DNA of 64,000 nucleotides from Corynebacterium sp. (GTDB lineage: Bacteria; Actinomycetota; Actinomycetes; Mycobacteriales; Mycobacteriaceae), in the NCBI RefSeq assembly GCF_030538285.1, contig NZ_JAUNUG010000002.1, positions 76,154-140,153 of the forward strand, in the 5' to 3' direction. Each line of letters starts with the position of its first letter. The stretch's first letter is position 1. The notes under the pieces are model-generated. The model worked only from the letters and a program-made list of their open reading frames with translations, made no database searches and was not told the DNA's origin. Below are positions 1-6,973 of this stretch, piece by piece. The position numbers were made by a program, and so were the translations under genes.

Positions 1-591
1 GAGGCGAGTCCGCAGCTGCGGACTCCGTACCGGCAGCGCCGGGAGTTACTGCGCCAGGTCCTCGCCGAGGGGGAGCATGTCACCGTCCCTCCCGCTCACA
101 CGGGCAGCCTCGCGCAGGCGGAGAAGGTGAGCCGCGAGCTGGCCCTCGAGGGTGTGGTGGCCAAACGTGCGGACTCCACCTACCTGCCCGGCAAACGGGG
201 TAAGGCATGGCTGAAGCTCAAGACCCAGCTGCACCAGGAAGTGGTGGTCATCGGAGCGCGGCACGGCAAGGGGGGTCGGGCCGGTGGAATCGGATCCCTG
301 CTGCTGGCGGTGCCGGAGGAAGGCGAGCTGCGCTACGCCGGTCGCGTGGGCACCGGGTTCACGGCGGCGCAACTGAAGGACATCGAGACGCTCCTGCGCC
401 GGATTGAACGCAAGACCCCACCCGTGGACGATGTACCGGAGACTGACCAGTCGGATGCCTGGTGGGTGACCCCCAAGCTGGTCGGCGAGGTGTCGCTGGC
501 TGGCCGCACCCGGGAGGGGCGCGTGCGGCAGGCTGTGTGGCGCGGATGGCGCGAGGACAAGGACGCGGTCGAGGTGCGCTGGGAGGTGTAG
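1..591 (+). CDS. ATP-dependent DNA ligase, 3' end only (LigD/LigC type)
   Basis: The reading frame is open from the first base, so the N-terminal part, including the adenylated lysine motif, lies outside the window. What remains shows ligase motif IV (EGVVAK, encoded at 148-165) and motif V (WLKLK, about 208-222), followed by an OB-fold region whose end resembles LigD-type ligases (WWVTP, then RGWREDKD, before the stop). The enzyme would seal nicks using ATP, typically in non-homologous end joining in actinobacteria. Whether polymerase or nuclease domains are fused upstream cannot be seen. A leaderless hydrolase gene follows 28 bases later on the same strand. Confidence 0.85.
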   Translation, partial: EASPQLRTPYRQRRELLRQVLAEGEHVTVPPAHTGSLAQAEKVSRELALEGVVAKRADSTYLPGKRGKAWLKLKTQLHQEVVVIGARHGKGGRAGGIGSLLLAVPEEGELRYAGRVGTGFTAAQLKDIETLLRRIERKTPPVDDVPETDQSDAWWVTPKLVGEVSLAGRTREGRVRQAVWRGWREDKDAVEVRWEV

Positions 592-607
592 GTGTTCTGC
601 CCCGGCC

Positions 608-613
608 TAGGCT
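608..613 (+). promoter_or_regulatory. -10 hexamer TAGGCT of a leaderless gene
   Basis: TAGGCT lies exactly six bases before the ATG at 620, which puts the predicted transcript start on the A of the start codon. The intervening GGAGGC looks like a ribosome site but is too close to be used as one. Confidence 0.5.
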
Positions 614-619
614 GGAGGC

Positions 620-1108
620 ATGACGGTGCTCTTTCTGCACGGCGGCGGCGGGTGGGATGATGACCAGCCGATCGTCGACGCACTCCGTGCCCAATACCAG
701 GTCCACACGCCGGTGCTCGACGCCGCGGACTTGTCCTATACCCGGTGGTCCGCGCAGATCACCGACGCACTGAGCCCCGGCACCCCACTCGTCGTCGGCC
801 ATTCCCTCGGCGGGTCGGTGGCGCTGAAGATGGCCACGCAGGGGCGCCTGCCGGTCCACCGACTGGTTCTCCTCGCCGCCCCGGAGTGGGGACCTCGGGG
901 TTGGGACGTCGCTGACTATGCCCTTGCCGACACCGCCAGGCTCCCCGCCAACCTGCAGCTGGAGCTGCACCACTGCGCCGACGACGACGTCGTGCCGCCC
1001 GCGCACCTGGAGCTGTTGGCCGCCCGTTTCCCCGAATCACGTGCGAGACTGTGGCCCGACGGGGGCCACCAGTTCACCGGGCGTGACGTCGTGGGGAGCT
1101 TGCCGTGA
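620..1108 (+). CDS. RBBP9/YdeN-like serine alpha/beta hydrolase
   Basis: A 162-residue single-domain hydrolase. It begins with a beta strand and the oxyanion region LFLHGGGGW. The nucleophile elbow GHSLGGS places the serine at residue 62, the acid is probably in CADDD (about 121-123) and the histidine is H150 in GGHQF. Size and motif spacing fit the RBBP9/YdeN family of small cytosolic esterases, whose natural substrates are usually unknown. The gene follows the ligase on the same strand but has its own leaderless-type -10. The neighbours give no hint of a substrate. Confidence 0.8.
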   Translation: MTVLFLHGGGGWDDDQPIVDALRAQYQVHTPVLDAADLSYTRWSAQITDALSPGTPLVVGHSLGGSVALKMATQGRLPVHRLVLLAAPEWGPRGWDVADYALADTARLPANLQLELHHCADDDVVPPAHLELLAARFPESRARLWPDGGHQFTGRDVVGSLP

Positions 1109-1312
1109 AAAAGGTCGTGCTCACGCGGGCGCCCCGTGCCGAAATCGCAGTTCCAGGGCCACACTCGGGGCATGCAGCAGGCAGCTGAACCACGGGGCCG
1201 GCGCAGTGCGGTGGTGGATCTGCGCCATGGACACCTCGTACCCGCGACGAGGGCCGCACCGCTGTCACCTGGTGGGTGAAGGGGACGTCGATAAGCGGTA
1301 TGCGGTGCGGAC
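1109..1312. other. Intergenic region between convergent genes
   Basis: About 200 bases between the hydrolase and the convergent DUF4185 gene. I see no convincing reading frame and no hairpin with a T tract. The only notable element is one copy of the GCTTATCGAC decamer at 1287-1296. Confidence 0.5.
1287..1296 (-). repeat. GCTTATCGAC motif copy, intergenic
   Basis: Exact decamer on the minus strand, continuing as GTC. One of only two copies outside genes. Confidence 0.85.
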
Positions 1313-2608
1313 CTACGGCAGCGGCCCGACCGTGAGCTCGGTGCCCGCGAAGTCCTGCTCCGGGGTCTGCGCGGTGAGCGGGACCTCGGTGGTGTTGATG
1401 ACGGACTCGTCGCCAACCTGCGGCACGGTCTGCGGGGCCATGCGACCCTGCGGAGCCGGGGCACCAATGCCGTAGAACTTGTCCAGCCCCGTGACGTTGA
1501 ACTGGGTCGACATGTAGCGGCGGTTGTTCGACGTGTTCCACTGGGAGACCACCAGATCCATGTTGCCGATCGTCGAGCCCGGCACGATGTACGCGCCGTA
1601 GACCTGGGCAAAGTTGTCGGCGTCCTGCGCATCCCGCCAGTTGCCGCCCTTGATGACGGTGGCTGGTTTAACCGCATTCCAGTTATCGGTGATGTTCTTC
1701 GTGATGCGCACCTCCACCGAGTAGGTGGCGGCGTTGAACATCGCCAGCACCCAGTGGCCGTCGATGTAGCGCAGGGTCATCTCACCGGCGGAGACGTTCT
1801 GCGCCAGGATCGGGGTGCGGGCGAAATTCGTCGACCAGGTGCCCGTGCGGGTGTCGTAGTGCTCCCAGGTGTTACGGTCGCCGATCTGGGCTGGCAGGAA
1901 GCGGGAGAGGAAGACGTTATCCTGGCGCTTGAACTGCGAGGACATGACGTAGACGTATCCATCGGGGCCCTGCTCCCAGGTGATGAGGTTGCCCAGCCCG
2001 TTCATGTGGGAAGCCGGGGTGGTGCCCACGGACTGCCACGTGGCGCCGTTGTCTTCCGACTTCCAGATCTGGGTGCGCAGGACATTGCCGATTCCCCGGT
2101 TCCACATGCCCTGCATGTAGAGGGTGCCGCCGATGTTGATGGCGTCCGAAGGGATGACGGTGATGCCGTCGGTGTGGGAGTAGTTAATGAGCTGCTGGGC
2201 AATGTCGCCGTTGTTGAGTGGACGCAGGATCTCGATGCGGCCGTCGGCGTTTTTCACCGCGACGACACCCACCGGGCTCATCCACTCGCCCTGCCCGAAG
2301 GCGGGGCCGCGCCAGGAATCGCCGAAGATGATGGCGAACTCCTCACCCACGCCGATCTGGGTCATGATGCCCAGATCACCGATGAGCAGGCCGATGTCAT
2401 CGGAGATCCCGACCCCGAGGAGGTCGCCGATGACGGAGACCACCAGGGGGCCTTCCACGCGGTCATCGCCGAATTCCACATCGTTCGGCTGCGGGCGAGG
2501 CTTACCGGAGGTGGAGCTGCCGGAGCTCTGCGCCCATGCGGGGCTCAGTACCCCGCCGCCGACGCTGAGGGTGAGGGACAGGGCGAGGATGGTGGCCGTT
2601 TTCTTCAC
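1313..2608 (-). CDS. Secreted DUF4185-domain protein
   Basis: A 431-residue exported protein. The likely start is the GTG at 2608: it is followed directly by a classical Sec signal (KK, a hydrophobic core, then PAWAQ as the signal peptidase site). The mature protein has features of the DUF4185 family, including FGDSWRG, YMQGMWNRG, and a beta-propeller-like repetition of tryptophan-rich strands (WKSEDNGATW resembles a BNR/Asp-box repeat). DUF4185 proteins are extracellular and of uncertain function; the Asp-box-like repeat suggests carbohydrate binding or hydrolysis, which is inference. It is divergent from the sugar-dehydrogenase lipoprotein at 2678 across about 70 bases. Confidence 0.8.
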   Translation of the reverse strand: MKKTATILALSLTLSVGGGVLSPAWAQSSGSSTSGKPRPQPNDVEFGDDRVEGPLVVSVIGDLLGVGISDDIGLLIGDLGIMTQIGVGEEFAIIFGDSWRGPAFGQGEWMSPVGVVAVKNADGRIEILRPLNNGDIAQQLINYSHTDGITVIPSDAINIGGTLYMQGMWNRGIGNVLRTQIWKSEDNGATWQSVGTTPASHMNGLGNLITWEQGPDGYVYVMSSQFKRQDNVFLSRFLPAQIGDRNTWEHYDTRTGTWSTNFARTPILAQNVSAGEMTLRYIDGHWVLAMFNAATYSVEVRITKNITDNWNAVKPATVIKGGNWRDAQDADNFAQVYGAYIVPGSTIGNMDLVVSQWNTSNNRRYMSTQFNVTGLDKFYGIGAPAPQGRMAPQTVPQVGDESVINTTEVPLTAQTPEQDFAGTELTVGPLP

Positions 2609-2665
2609 GTGTAGGCACAATACCAGCAGGTGGGCGCGACGGCGGATGACAAGCATCACACGACG

Positions 2666-2671
2666 TAGGGT
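2666..2671 (+). promoter_or_regulatory. -10 hexamer TAGGGT of a leaderless gene
   Basis: TAGGGT, then GGGGCT, then the ATG at 2678. The six-base gap predicts a leaderless transcript. Confidence 0.55.
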
Positions 2672-2677
2672 GGGGCT

Positions 2678-3808
2678 ATGCGTCGAATTCTCGCCCTTTC
2701 CCTGGCCGCCGCCCTGCTCACCGGATGCACCAGCGCCCCGCAGGAGGTGACCCCACCGCAGGAGGGGGCGACCGTCGCACCCGCCACCCCCAGCGACTCC
2801 GGGGCGACCCGTGAATTCATCGTCGACGAGCACGGCACCTTCAACACCGGTTGGGCCATGGCTTTTCTGCCGGGAACCGACCATCTCCTGATCAGCGAGC
2901 GTCGCGGCGCGCTGCAGCTGCGCAACCAGAACACCGGCCAGGTCACCGAGGTCACCGGAGTGCCGGAGGTGCATGCCGAAGGGCAGGCCGGCATGCACGA
3001 TGTCATCCCCGGCCCCACCTTCGAGGAGGACGGGATGATCTACCTCAGCTGGGTGCGACCGCACATAAACGGCGCGCAGGGTGTGGTGGGACGTGCGTAC
3101 CTGGACATGGAGGGGGCGTCGATAAGCACGGTGGAAGAGATATGGGAACAGACCCCGGCTGCCGGCAACGGACACCTCTCCCTGCGTTTGCTTATCGACG
3201 CCACCCACCTCTACGTCACCTCCGGTGACCGCATGGAGATGACGCCTGCGCAGGAGCACGACACCAACCTCGGCTCCGTCCTGCGGCTCACCCACGAGGG
3301 GCAGCCCGCGCCGGACAATCCCTGGGGCACGGAACAGTGGACGATGGGGCACCGCAACGCACTTGGCATTGACACGGATGCGCAGGGCCGGATCTGGGTC
3401 TCCGAGATGGGCCCGCAAGGTGGCGACGAGCTTAACCTACTGGTGGAGGGCGACAACTACGGCTGGCCCGAGGTGTCCATGGGTGTCCACTACAACGACG
3501 ATCCCATCCCGGACCACACCGACGGCGACGGCTTCCACGGCCCGGCCGCGTGGTGGGTGCCGTCGATCTCGCCGGGCAACCTACTCATCTACTCAGGGGA
3601 GCTTTTCGAAGGCTGGGCCGATTCCGCCCTCCTCGGCGGACTGTCCGGTCAGAAGATCGTCCGCGTGGAGCTCGGCGAACCTGCCACCGTGGTCGATGAG
3701 TGGGAGATGGGTGCCCGCATCCGGGCGCTCGCCGAGGCTCCCGACGGCGCGATCTGGGTGCTCGAGGACGGGCCGGAGGGACGTCTGTTGGAGCTGCGCC
3801 CGGCCTGA
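2678..3808 (+). CDS. PQQ-dependent sugar dehydrogenase family lipoprotein (GSDH type)
   Basis: A 376-residue lipoprotein with a short signal peptide ending in the lipobox LTGC, lipidated cysteine at residue 17. The mature part is a six-bladed propeller of the glucose/sorbosone dehydrogenase family: YVTSGD, then HDTNLGSVLRL, then GHRNALGID and WVSEMGPQGGDELN. These blades carry the quinone and calcium site in soluble aldose dehydrogenases. It would oxidise a sugar or aldehyde outside the membrane. No PQQ synthesis genes are visible, so PQQ would have to come from outside. It is convergent with rtcB, with only 7 bases between the stop codons. It holds two copies of the GCTTATCGAC motif. Confidence 0.82.
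   Translation: MRRILALSLAAALLTGCTSAPQEVTPPQEGATVAPATPSDSGATREFIVDEHGTFNTGWAMAFLPGTDHLLISERRGALQLRNQNTGQVTEVTGVPEVHAEGQAGMHDVIPGPTFEEDGMIYLSWVRPHINGAQGVVGRAYLDMEGASISTVEEIWEQTPAAGNGHLSLRLLIDATHLYVTSGDRMEMTPAQEHDTNLGSVLRLTHEGQPAPDNPWGTEQWTMGHRNALGIDTDAQGRIWVSEMGPQGGDELNLLVEGDNYGWPEVSMGVHYNDDPIPDHTDGDGFHGPAAWWVPSISPGNLLIYSGELFEGWADSALLGGLSGQKIVRVELGEPATVVDEWEMGARIRALAEAPDGAIWVLEDGPEGRLLELRPA
3118..3127 (-). repeat. GCTTATCGAC motif copy in the sugar dehydrogenase gene
   Basis: Read by the host gene as Ser-Ile-Ser, not the Leu-Ile-Asp reading used elsewhere. Inverted relative to the copy 62 bases downstream. Confidence 0.85.
3190..3199 (+). repeat. GCTTATCGAC motif copy in the sugar dehydrogenase gene
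   Basis: Read as Leu-Ile-Asp-Ala in the host frame. Confidence 0.85.
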
Positions 3809-3815
3809 CCCGCCC

Positions 3816-4991
3816 CTACAGCCCCTTGACGTTGAGCACCTGTCGCAGCGTGTGGCGGATGCGTACCAGCGGAGCGGCGTCCTCCATGACCACGTCGATG
3901 GGTTTGTACGCGGCCGGGATCTCATCCACCCACTGTTTGCCGGGGCGGTAGACAATGTCGCCCATGGCCTTTTCCAGGTCGGCGGCGGTGTACCTCTTCT
4001 TCGCTTGGGTGCGGCTGAGTGCTCGACCGGCGCCGTGCGGGGCGGAACGCAGGGCCTCGTCGTTGCCGAGGCCTTCGACGACGTAGGACTGCGCGCCCAT
4101 GGATCCGGGGATGAGCCCGGGGCGGCCGTCGGAGGCGTCGATGGCACCCTTGCGGGTGAGCCACACGTGGACGCCGTCGATGACGGCGGGTTCGGTGTAG
4201 TTGTGGTGAGAGTTGATGCGTTCGACCTCGCCGACGTCGCTATCGCCTAAGAAGTCGGCCAGGGCCCAGGCGAAGCGGTCCATCATGTCCTCTCGGTTGA
4301 GCAGGGCGAAGTGCTGGGCCCAGCGCAGCTCGCGCAGGTAGCGGTCGAACTCGGGGGTGCCTTCGCGCAGGTAGGCGTGGTCGGGGTGGTCGAGAATGAC
4401 CCCTTCCCGGCGGCACTGCTCCTGGGCGGCGCGGATGTGGACGCGGGCGATCTTGTTGCCCACGCCGCGGGATCCGGAGTGGAGGAACATCCACACGTTG
4501 TCGTCCTCGTCGAGGCACAGTTCGATGAAGTGGTTGCCGCCGCCGAGGGTGCCTAGCTGGACTTTCCAGTGCGGGGAGTGGGAGAGGTCGACGTCGTCAC
4601 GCTTCGCCAGGTCGGTGAGTTCCTGCAGCCGCGGGGCGGTGAAAGTGAAGCGGTCGGTGCGTTTGTTGTAGTTGCCGGGGGAGAGCGGGATGACGTGTTC
4701 CAGGGTGTCGCGCAGCTGGGTGAGCTCGTGTCCCTGCAGGTCGGCGGCGGTGTAGCGGGTGCGGGCGGCGATCATGCCGCAGCCGATATCCACGCCGACG
4801 GCTGCCGGGATGACCACTCCGACAGTGGGGATGACGGTGCCCACCGCGGAACCGAGTCCCGCGTGGGCATCGGGCATCAGCGCGATATGCGGGTGGATGA
4901 ACGGCAGCTGCCCGAGGGAGCGGGCCTGGTCGGCGGTGGTGTCGTCGAGAAGCGATGCCCACGACTTCACGGAATCGGAGAGGGACTGCAT
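3816..4991 (-). CDS. rtcB: RtcB-type RNA ligase
   Basis: A 391-residue RtcB homologue. These GTP- and manganese-dependent ligases join RNA 2',3'-cyclic phosphate or 3'-phosphate ends to 5'-hydroxyl ends and act in RNA repair or stress-induced rRNA and tRNA healing. Diagnostic motifs are present: GVDIGCGM with the metal-binding Asp and Cys, GGGNHFIEL, LHSGSRGVGNKIA, and PGSMGAQSYVVEG near the guanylylated histidine region. Length is typical of short bacterial RtcB. The start is supported by AAAGGAC seven bases upstream. The amphi-Trp-like reading frame ends 15 bases upstream, so the two would form one transcript. No rtcA or archease is seen. Confidence 0.9.
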   Translation of the reverse strand: MQSLSDSVKSWASLLDDTTADQARSLGQLPFIHPHIALMPDAHAGLGSAVGTVIPTVGVVIPAAVGVDIGCGMIAARTRYTAADLQGHELTQLRDTLEHVIPLSPGNYNKRTDRFTFTAPRLQELTDLAKRDDVDLSHSPHWKVQLGTLGGGNHFIELCLDEDDNVWMFLHSGSRGVGNKIARVHIRAAQEQCRREGVILDHPDHAYLREGTPEFDRYLRELRWAQHFALLNREDMMDRFAWALADFLGDSDVGEVERINSHHNYTEPAVIDGVHVWLTRKGAIDASDGRPGLIPGSMGAQSYVVEGLGNDEALRSAPHGAGRALSRTQAKKRYTAADLEKAMGDIVYRPGKQWVDEIPAAYKPIDVVMEDAAPLVRIRHTLRQVLNVKGL

Positions 4992-5006
4992 GGTGTCCTT
5001 TGTACT

Positions 5007-5285
5007 TCAGCTGACGGCGAAACCGGAGCGCGGGTCCGGATGGTCCGGCGGGGTGCCGTCGACCTCGATGGGCCATTCGATCTCCAGCTCGAGCTCGCAT
5101 TTGAGCACGCGCTTGCCGGTGTCCTGGGCCTCCATCTCGACGCTGAACGTCTGCGGCAGGTCCATGTCCACCTGGCCGGCGCCTTCGCCGAGGGGGAGAT
5201 GGCCCTCGCGGATGCGTCCGGCCAGGCCTTCGAGCAGGTCAGCCAGCTCATCGCGGGTGAATTTCGCCTAGCTCCTTAGGCTCAT
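5007..5285 (-). pseudogene. amphi-Trp-domain-like protein interrupted by an amber codon
   Basis: On the minus strand an ATG at 5285 reads M-S-L-R-S and then meets TAG at 5268-5270. The same frame then continues without a stop for 86 codons to a TGA at 5007-5009. The downstream part looks like an amphi-Trp-domain protein: an amphipathic helix (TRDELADLLEGLAGRI) followed by strands with alternating acidic and hydrophobic residues ending in LELEIEWP. A strong AAGGAG lies at 5273-5278, but no ATG, GTG or TTG follows it at usable distance in this frame. So the gene has either a nonsense mutation, a small deletion that destroyed its start, or an unusual start. It sits directly upstream of rtcB. The domain assignment rests on pattern resemblance only. 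Confidence 0.5.
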
Positions 5286-5315
5286 GATCGCACGCTTTAA
5301 TCAGGGGATAAAGGG

Positions 5316-5675
5316 TCAGCTGTGGGGCAGTTCCGTCCACGTGATCACCACGTCGGCATCGGCTGCCTCGAGGATGCCGCGCAACTCCTCGGCATAGTGG
5401 GCGATCGAGTCGAAGGCATCCTGCCCGCGCGAGATGATCCGTGCCGTGGCGTGCTCGTCGTTGAGGCGTACCGGGGCGGGGAAGCGGCAGCCGCCAGCGT
5501 AGGCGAGCTCACCCTCCTTCGGCATGTCCTTCCACCAACCGCTCAAGGCCGCCCACATCTTCTCGCCGTGGTCATAGGAATCGGCATCCACCTGCAAGGT
5601 GACGGTTGATTCCTCCGTCCACTGGGTGGGGCCGAGGCGGTGCCAGTCATAGTTCAATTCGTAGTTCTTAGCCAT
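5316..5675 (-). CDS. Conserved-looking hypothetical protein, 119 residues
   Basis: I do not recognise this protein. It is 119 residues, soluble, acidic and rich in Trp and Tyr, with no signal peptide or membrane segment. The N-terminal half reads like beta strands (TVTLQVDAD) and the C-terminal part like a long helix (DAFDSIAHYAEELRGILEAADAD) followed by a final strand VVITWTELP. The overall alternation could suit a small alpha/beta sandwich. The ATG at 5675 begins M-A-K-N-Y. It stands alone between the amphi-Trp-like gene and arfB, all on the minus strand but with gaps of 30 to 70 bases. Confidence 0.65.
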   Translation of the reverse strand: MAKNYELNYDWHRLGPTQWTEESTVTLQVDADSYDHGEKMWAALSGWWKDMPKEGELAYAGGCRFPAPVRLNDEHATARIISRGQDAFDSIAHYAEELRGILEAADADVVITWTELPHS

Positions 5676-5742
5676 GGCCCCAGCTTAAAGTACCAGCTCA
5701 CACCCTGTCCTTCCCGGGGCAACCTTCCTGGCCAATTGCCAG

Positions 5743-6192
5743 CTATTCCCCAGACTGTTCCGGCTTCCGGCGGGTGGATTTCAGGTCCGAGCGTCGCCGT
5801 TTGGCTGCTAATCGGCGCCGCATCGACCCCTTTGTCGGCTTCGTCCTGCGCCGGGGTGGCGGGGGAGGGGCGAGCGCCTCCCGCAGGAGTGTTGCTAATC
5901 GACGCCGCGCCTGCGCCCGGTTGCGCAATTGCGAACGGTGTTCCGAGGCTTGAACCTGAAGGACGGTGCCGTCGAGGCGGTGGGCGAGGTGGTGCAGCGC
6001 GCGGCGGCGCAGGCGTTCGTCGAGGGCGGAGGTGGTGGCTAGGTCAAGAGATAGCTGGACCTTCGAGTCGGTGGTGTTGACGCCCTGCCCGCCGGGACCG
6101 GAGGAGCGGGCGAACTGTTCGCGGAGGTCGGCGGCGGGAATGCTGAGTCCGTCGGGGATACCGGGGCCGGGGTCTAGCACTAGCGGGTCCAT
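5743..6192 (-). CDS. arfB: ArfB-type peptidyl-tRNA hydrolase (ribosome rescue)
   Basis: A 149-residue protein with the release-factor catalytic core SSGPGGQGVNTTDSKVQL; the GGQ tripeptide is at residues 34-36. The codon-recognition domain of true release factors is absent. Instead there is a C-terminal tail very rich in Arg and Lys, the feature that lets ArfB/YaeJ enter the empty mRNA channel of stalled ribosomes. It would hydrolyse peptidyl-tRNA on ribosomes lacking a stop codon. The ATG at 6192 is preceded on its strand by TATACT and seven bases, a near-leaderless layout. It is divergent from the PIG-L gene, whose start lies 24 bases away. Confidence 0.88.
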   Translation of the reverse strand: MDPLVLDPGPGIPDGLSIPAADLREQFARSSGPGGQGVNTTDSKVQLSLDLATTSALDERLRRRALHHLAHRLDGTVLQVQASEHRSQLRNRAQARRRLATLLREALAPPPPPRRRTKPTKGSMRRRLAAKRRRSDLKSTRRKPEQSGE

Positions 6193-6199
6193 AAATCAG

Positions 6200-6209
6200 A
6201 GTATAGGGT
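6200..6209. promoter_or_regulatory. Overlapping divergent -10 boxes for arfB and the PIG-L gene
   Basis: The plus-strand -10 TAGGGT (6204-6209) stands six bases before the ATG at 6216. The minus-strand -10 TATACT (6200-6205) stands seven bases before the arfB start at 6192. The two hexamers share two bases, so polymerase can occupy only one at a time. Confidence 0.5.
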
Positions 6210-6215
6210 GGTGAC

Positions 6216-6923
6216 ATGACAACAAACGTGCTTCGCTCCCTCGACTGGTCCGATTTCCGCCGCGTGCTCATCGTCGTCGCCCACCCCGACGACGCTGAAT
6301 ACGGGCTCTCCGCCGCCGTCTCCATGTGGACTGAGGCCGGAGTGGAGGTCGGCTACCTCCTGCTCACCCACGGTGAAGCCGGAATCCGGCACCTGGAACC
6401 GGCAGAGGTGGCCCCCCTGCGCGCCGAAGAACAACGCGCCGCCTGCGCCGCCGTCGGAGTCAGCGACCTCACCCTCCTGGAGCACCCGGATGGCCAGCTC
6501 ATGGATTCCATGGAACTGCGCCGCGACATTGCCCAGCACATCCGGCAGTTTCAGCCCGATACCGTCATCACCGCCAACTTCGAACTCGAGGCCTACGGCT
6601 CCTTCAACCAGGCCGATCATCGCGTGGCGGGGCTCATGACCGTCGATGCCGTCCGCGACGCCGATAACCCCTGGGTCCACCGCGACCTGGATCTGCCGGC
6701 CCATAAAACCAAGCGCCTGCTGGTGGCCAACGCGGGCGATCCGACTCACCGCGTCCTCGTCGATGAGAAGGCCGAGCAGCGTGGCATCGAGTCCCTGGCC
6801 TGCCACAAGGTCTACTTCGAGGCCCTGCCGGATCACCCGAAGCCGGAGGATTTCATTCCCATGATGCTCGAGCAGCCCGATGGGGAGCGTGCAGTGAGCT
6901 TCCGCGTCTTCGATCCGATTTAG
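6216..6923 (+). CDS. PIG-L family deacetylase
   Basis: A 235-residue member of the LmbE/PIG-L zinc deacetylase family. The metal-binding motif VVAHPDDAE is at about residues 20-28, and a second histidine is in NQADHRVAG near residue 140. Family members remove acetyl groups from N-acetylglucosamine linked to inositol, small thiols or lipids. Because a clear mshB (59744) and possibly other paralogues exist, this one probably acts on a different GlcNAc-type substrate. Start is fixed by the leaderless -10. It is convergent with the GIY-YIG gene; a 7-bp hairpin lies between them. Confidence 0.82.
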   Translation: MTTNVLRSLDWSDFRRVLIVVAHPDDAEYGLSAAVSMWTEAGVEVGYLLLTHGEAGIRHLEPAEVAPLRAEEQRAACAAVGVSDLTLLEHPDGQLMDSMELRRDIAQHIRQFQPDTVITANFELEAYGSFNQADHRVAGLMTVDAVRDADNPWVHRDLDLPAHKTKRLLVANAGDPTHRVLVDEKAEQRGIESLACHKVYFEALPDHPKPEDFIPMMLEQPDGERAVSFRVFDPI

Positions 6924-6940
6924 GGAGCGGAGGCCGCTCC
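6924..6940. terminator. Possible bidirectional hairpin between convergent genes
   Basis: GGAGCGG (6924-6930), loop AGG, CCGCTCC (6934-6940). The stem is perfect but neither side has a real T run, so termination is uncertain. Confidence 0.35.
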
Positions 6941-6973
6941 ACCAAAGGCATGAATCGCTCGAACTTCCCGGCC

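Noticed and set aside
5268-5270. Programmed readthrough of the TAG in the amphi-Trp-like gene (pyrrolysine or similar)
   Set aside because: No pyrrolysine genes are visible and a mutation or start loss is simpler.
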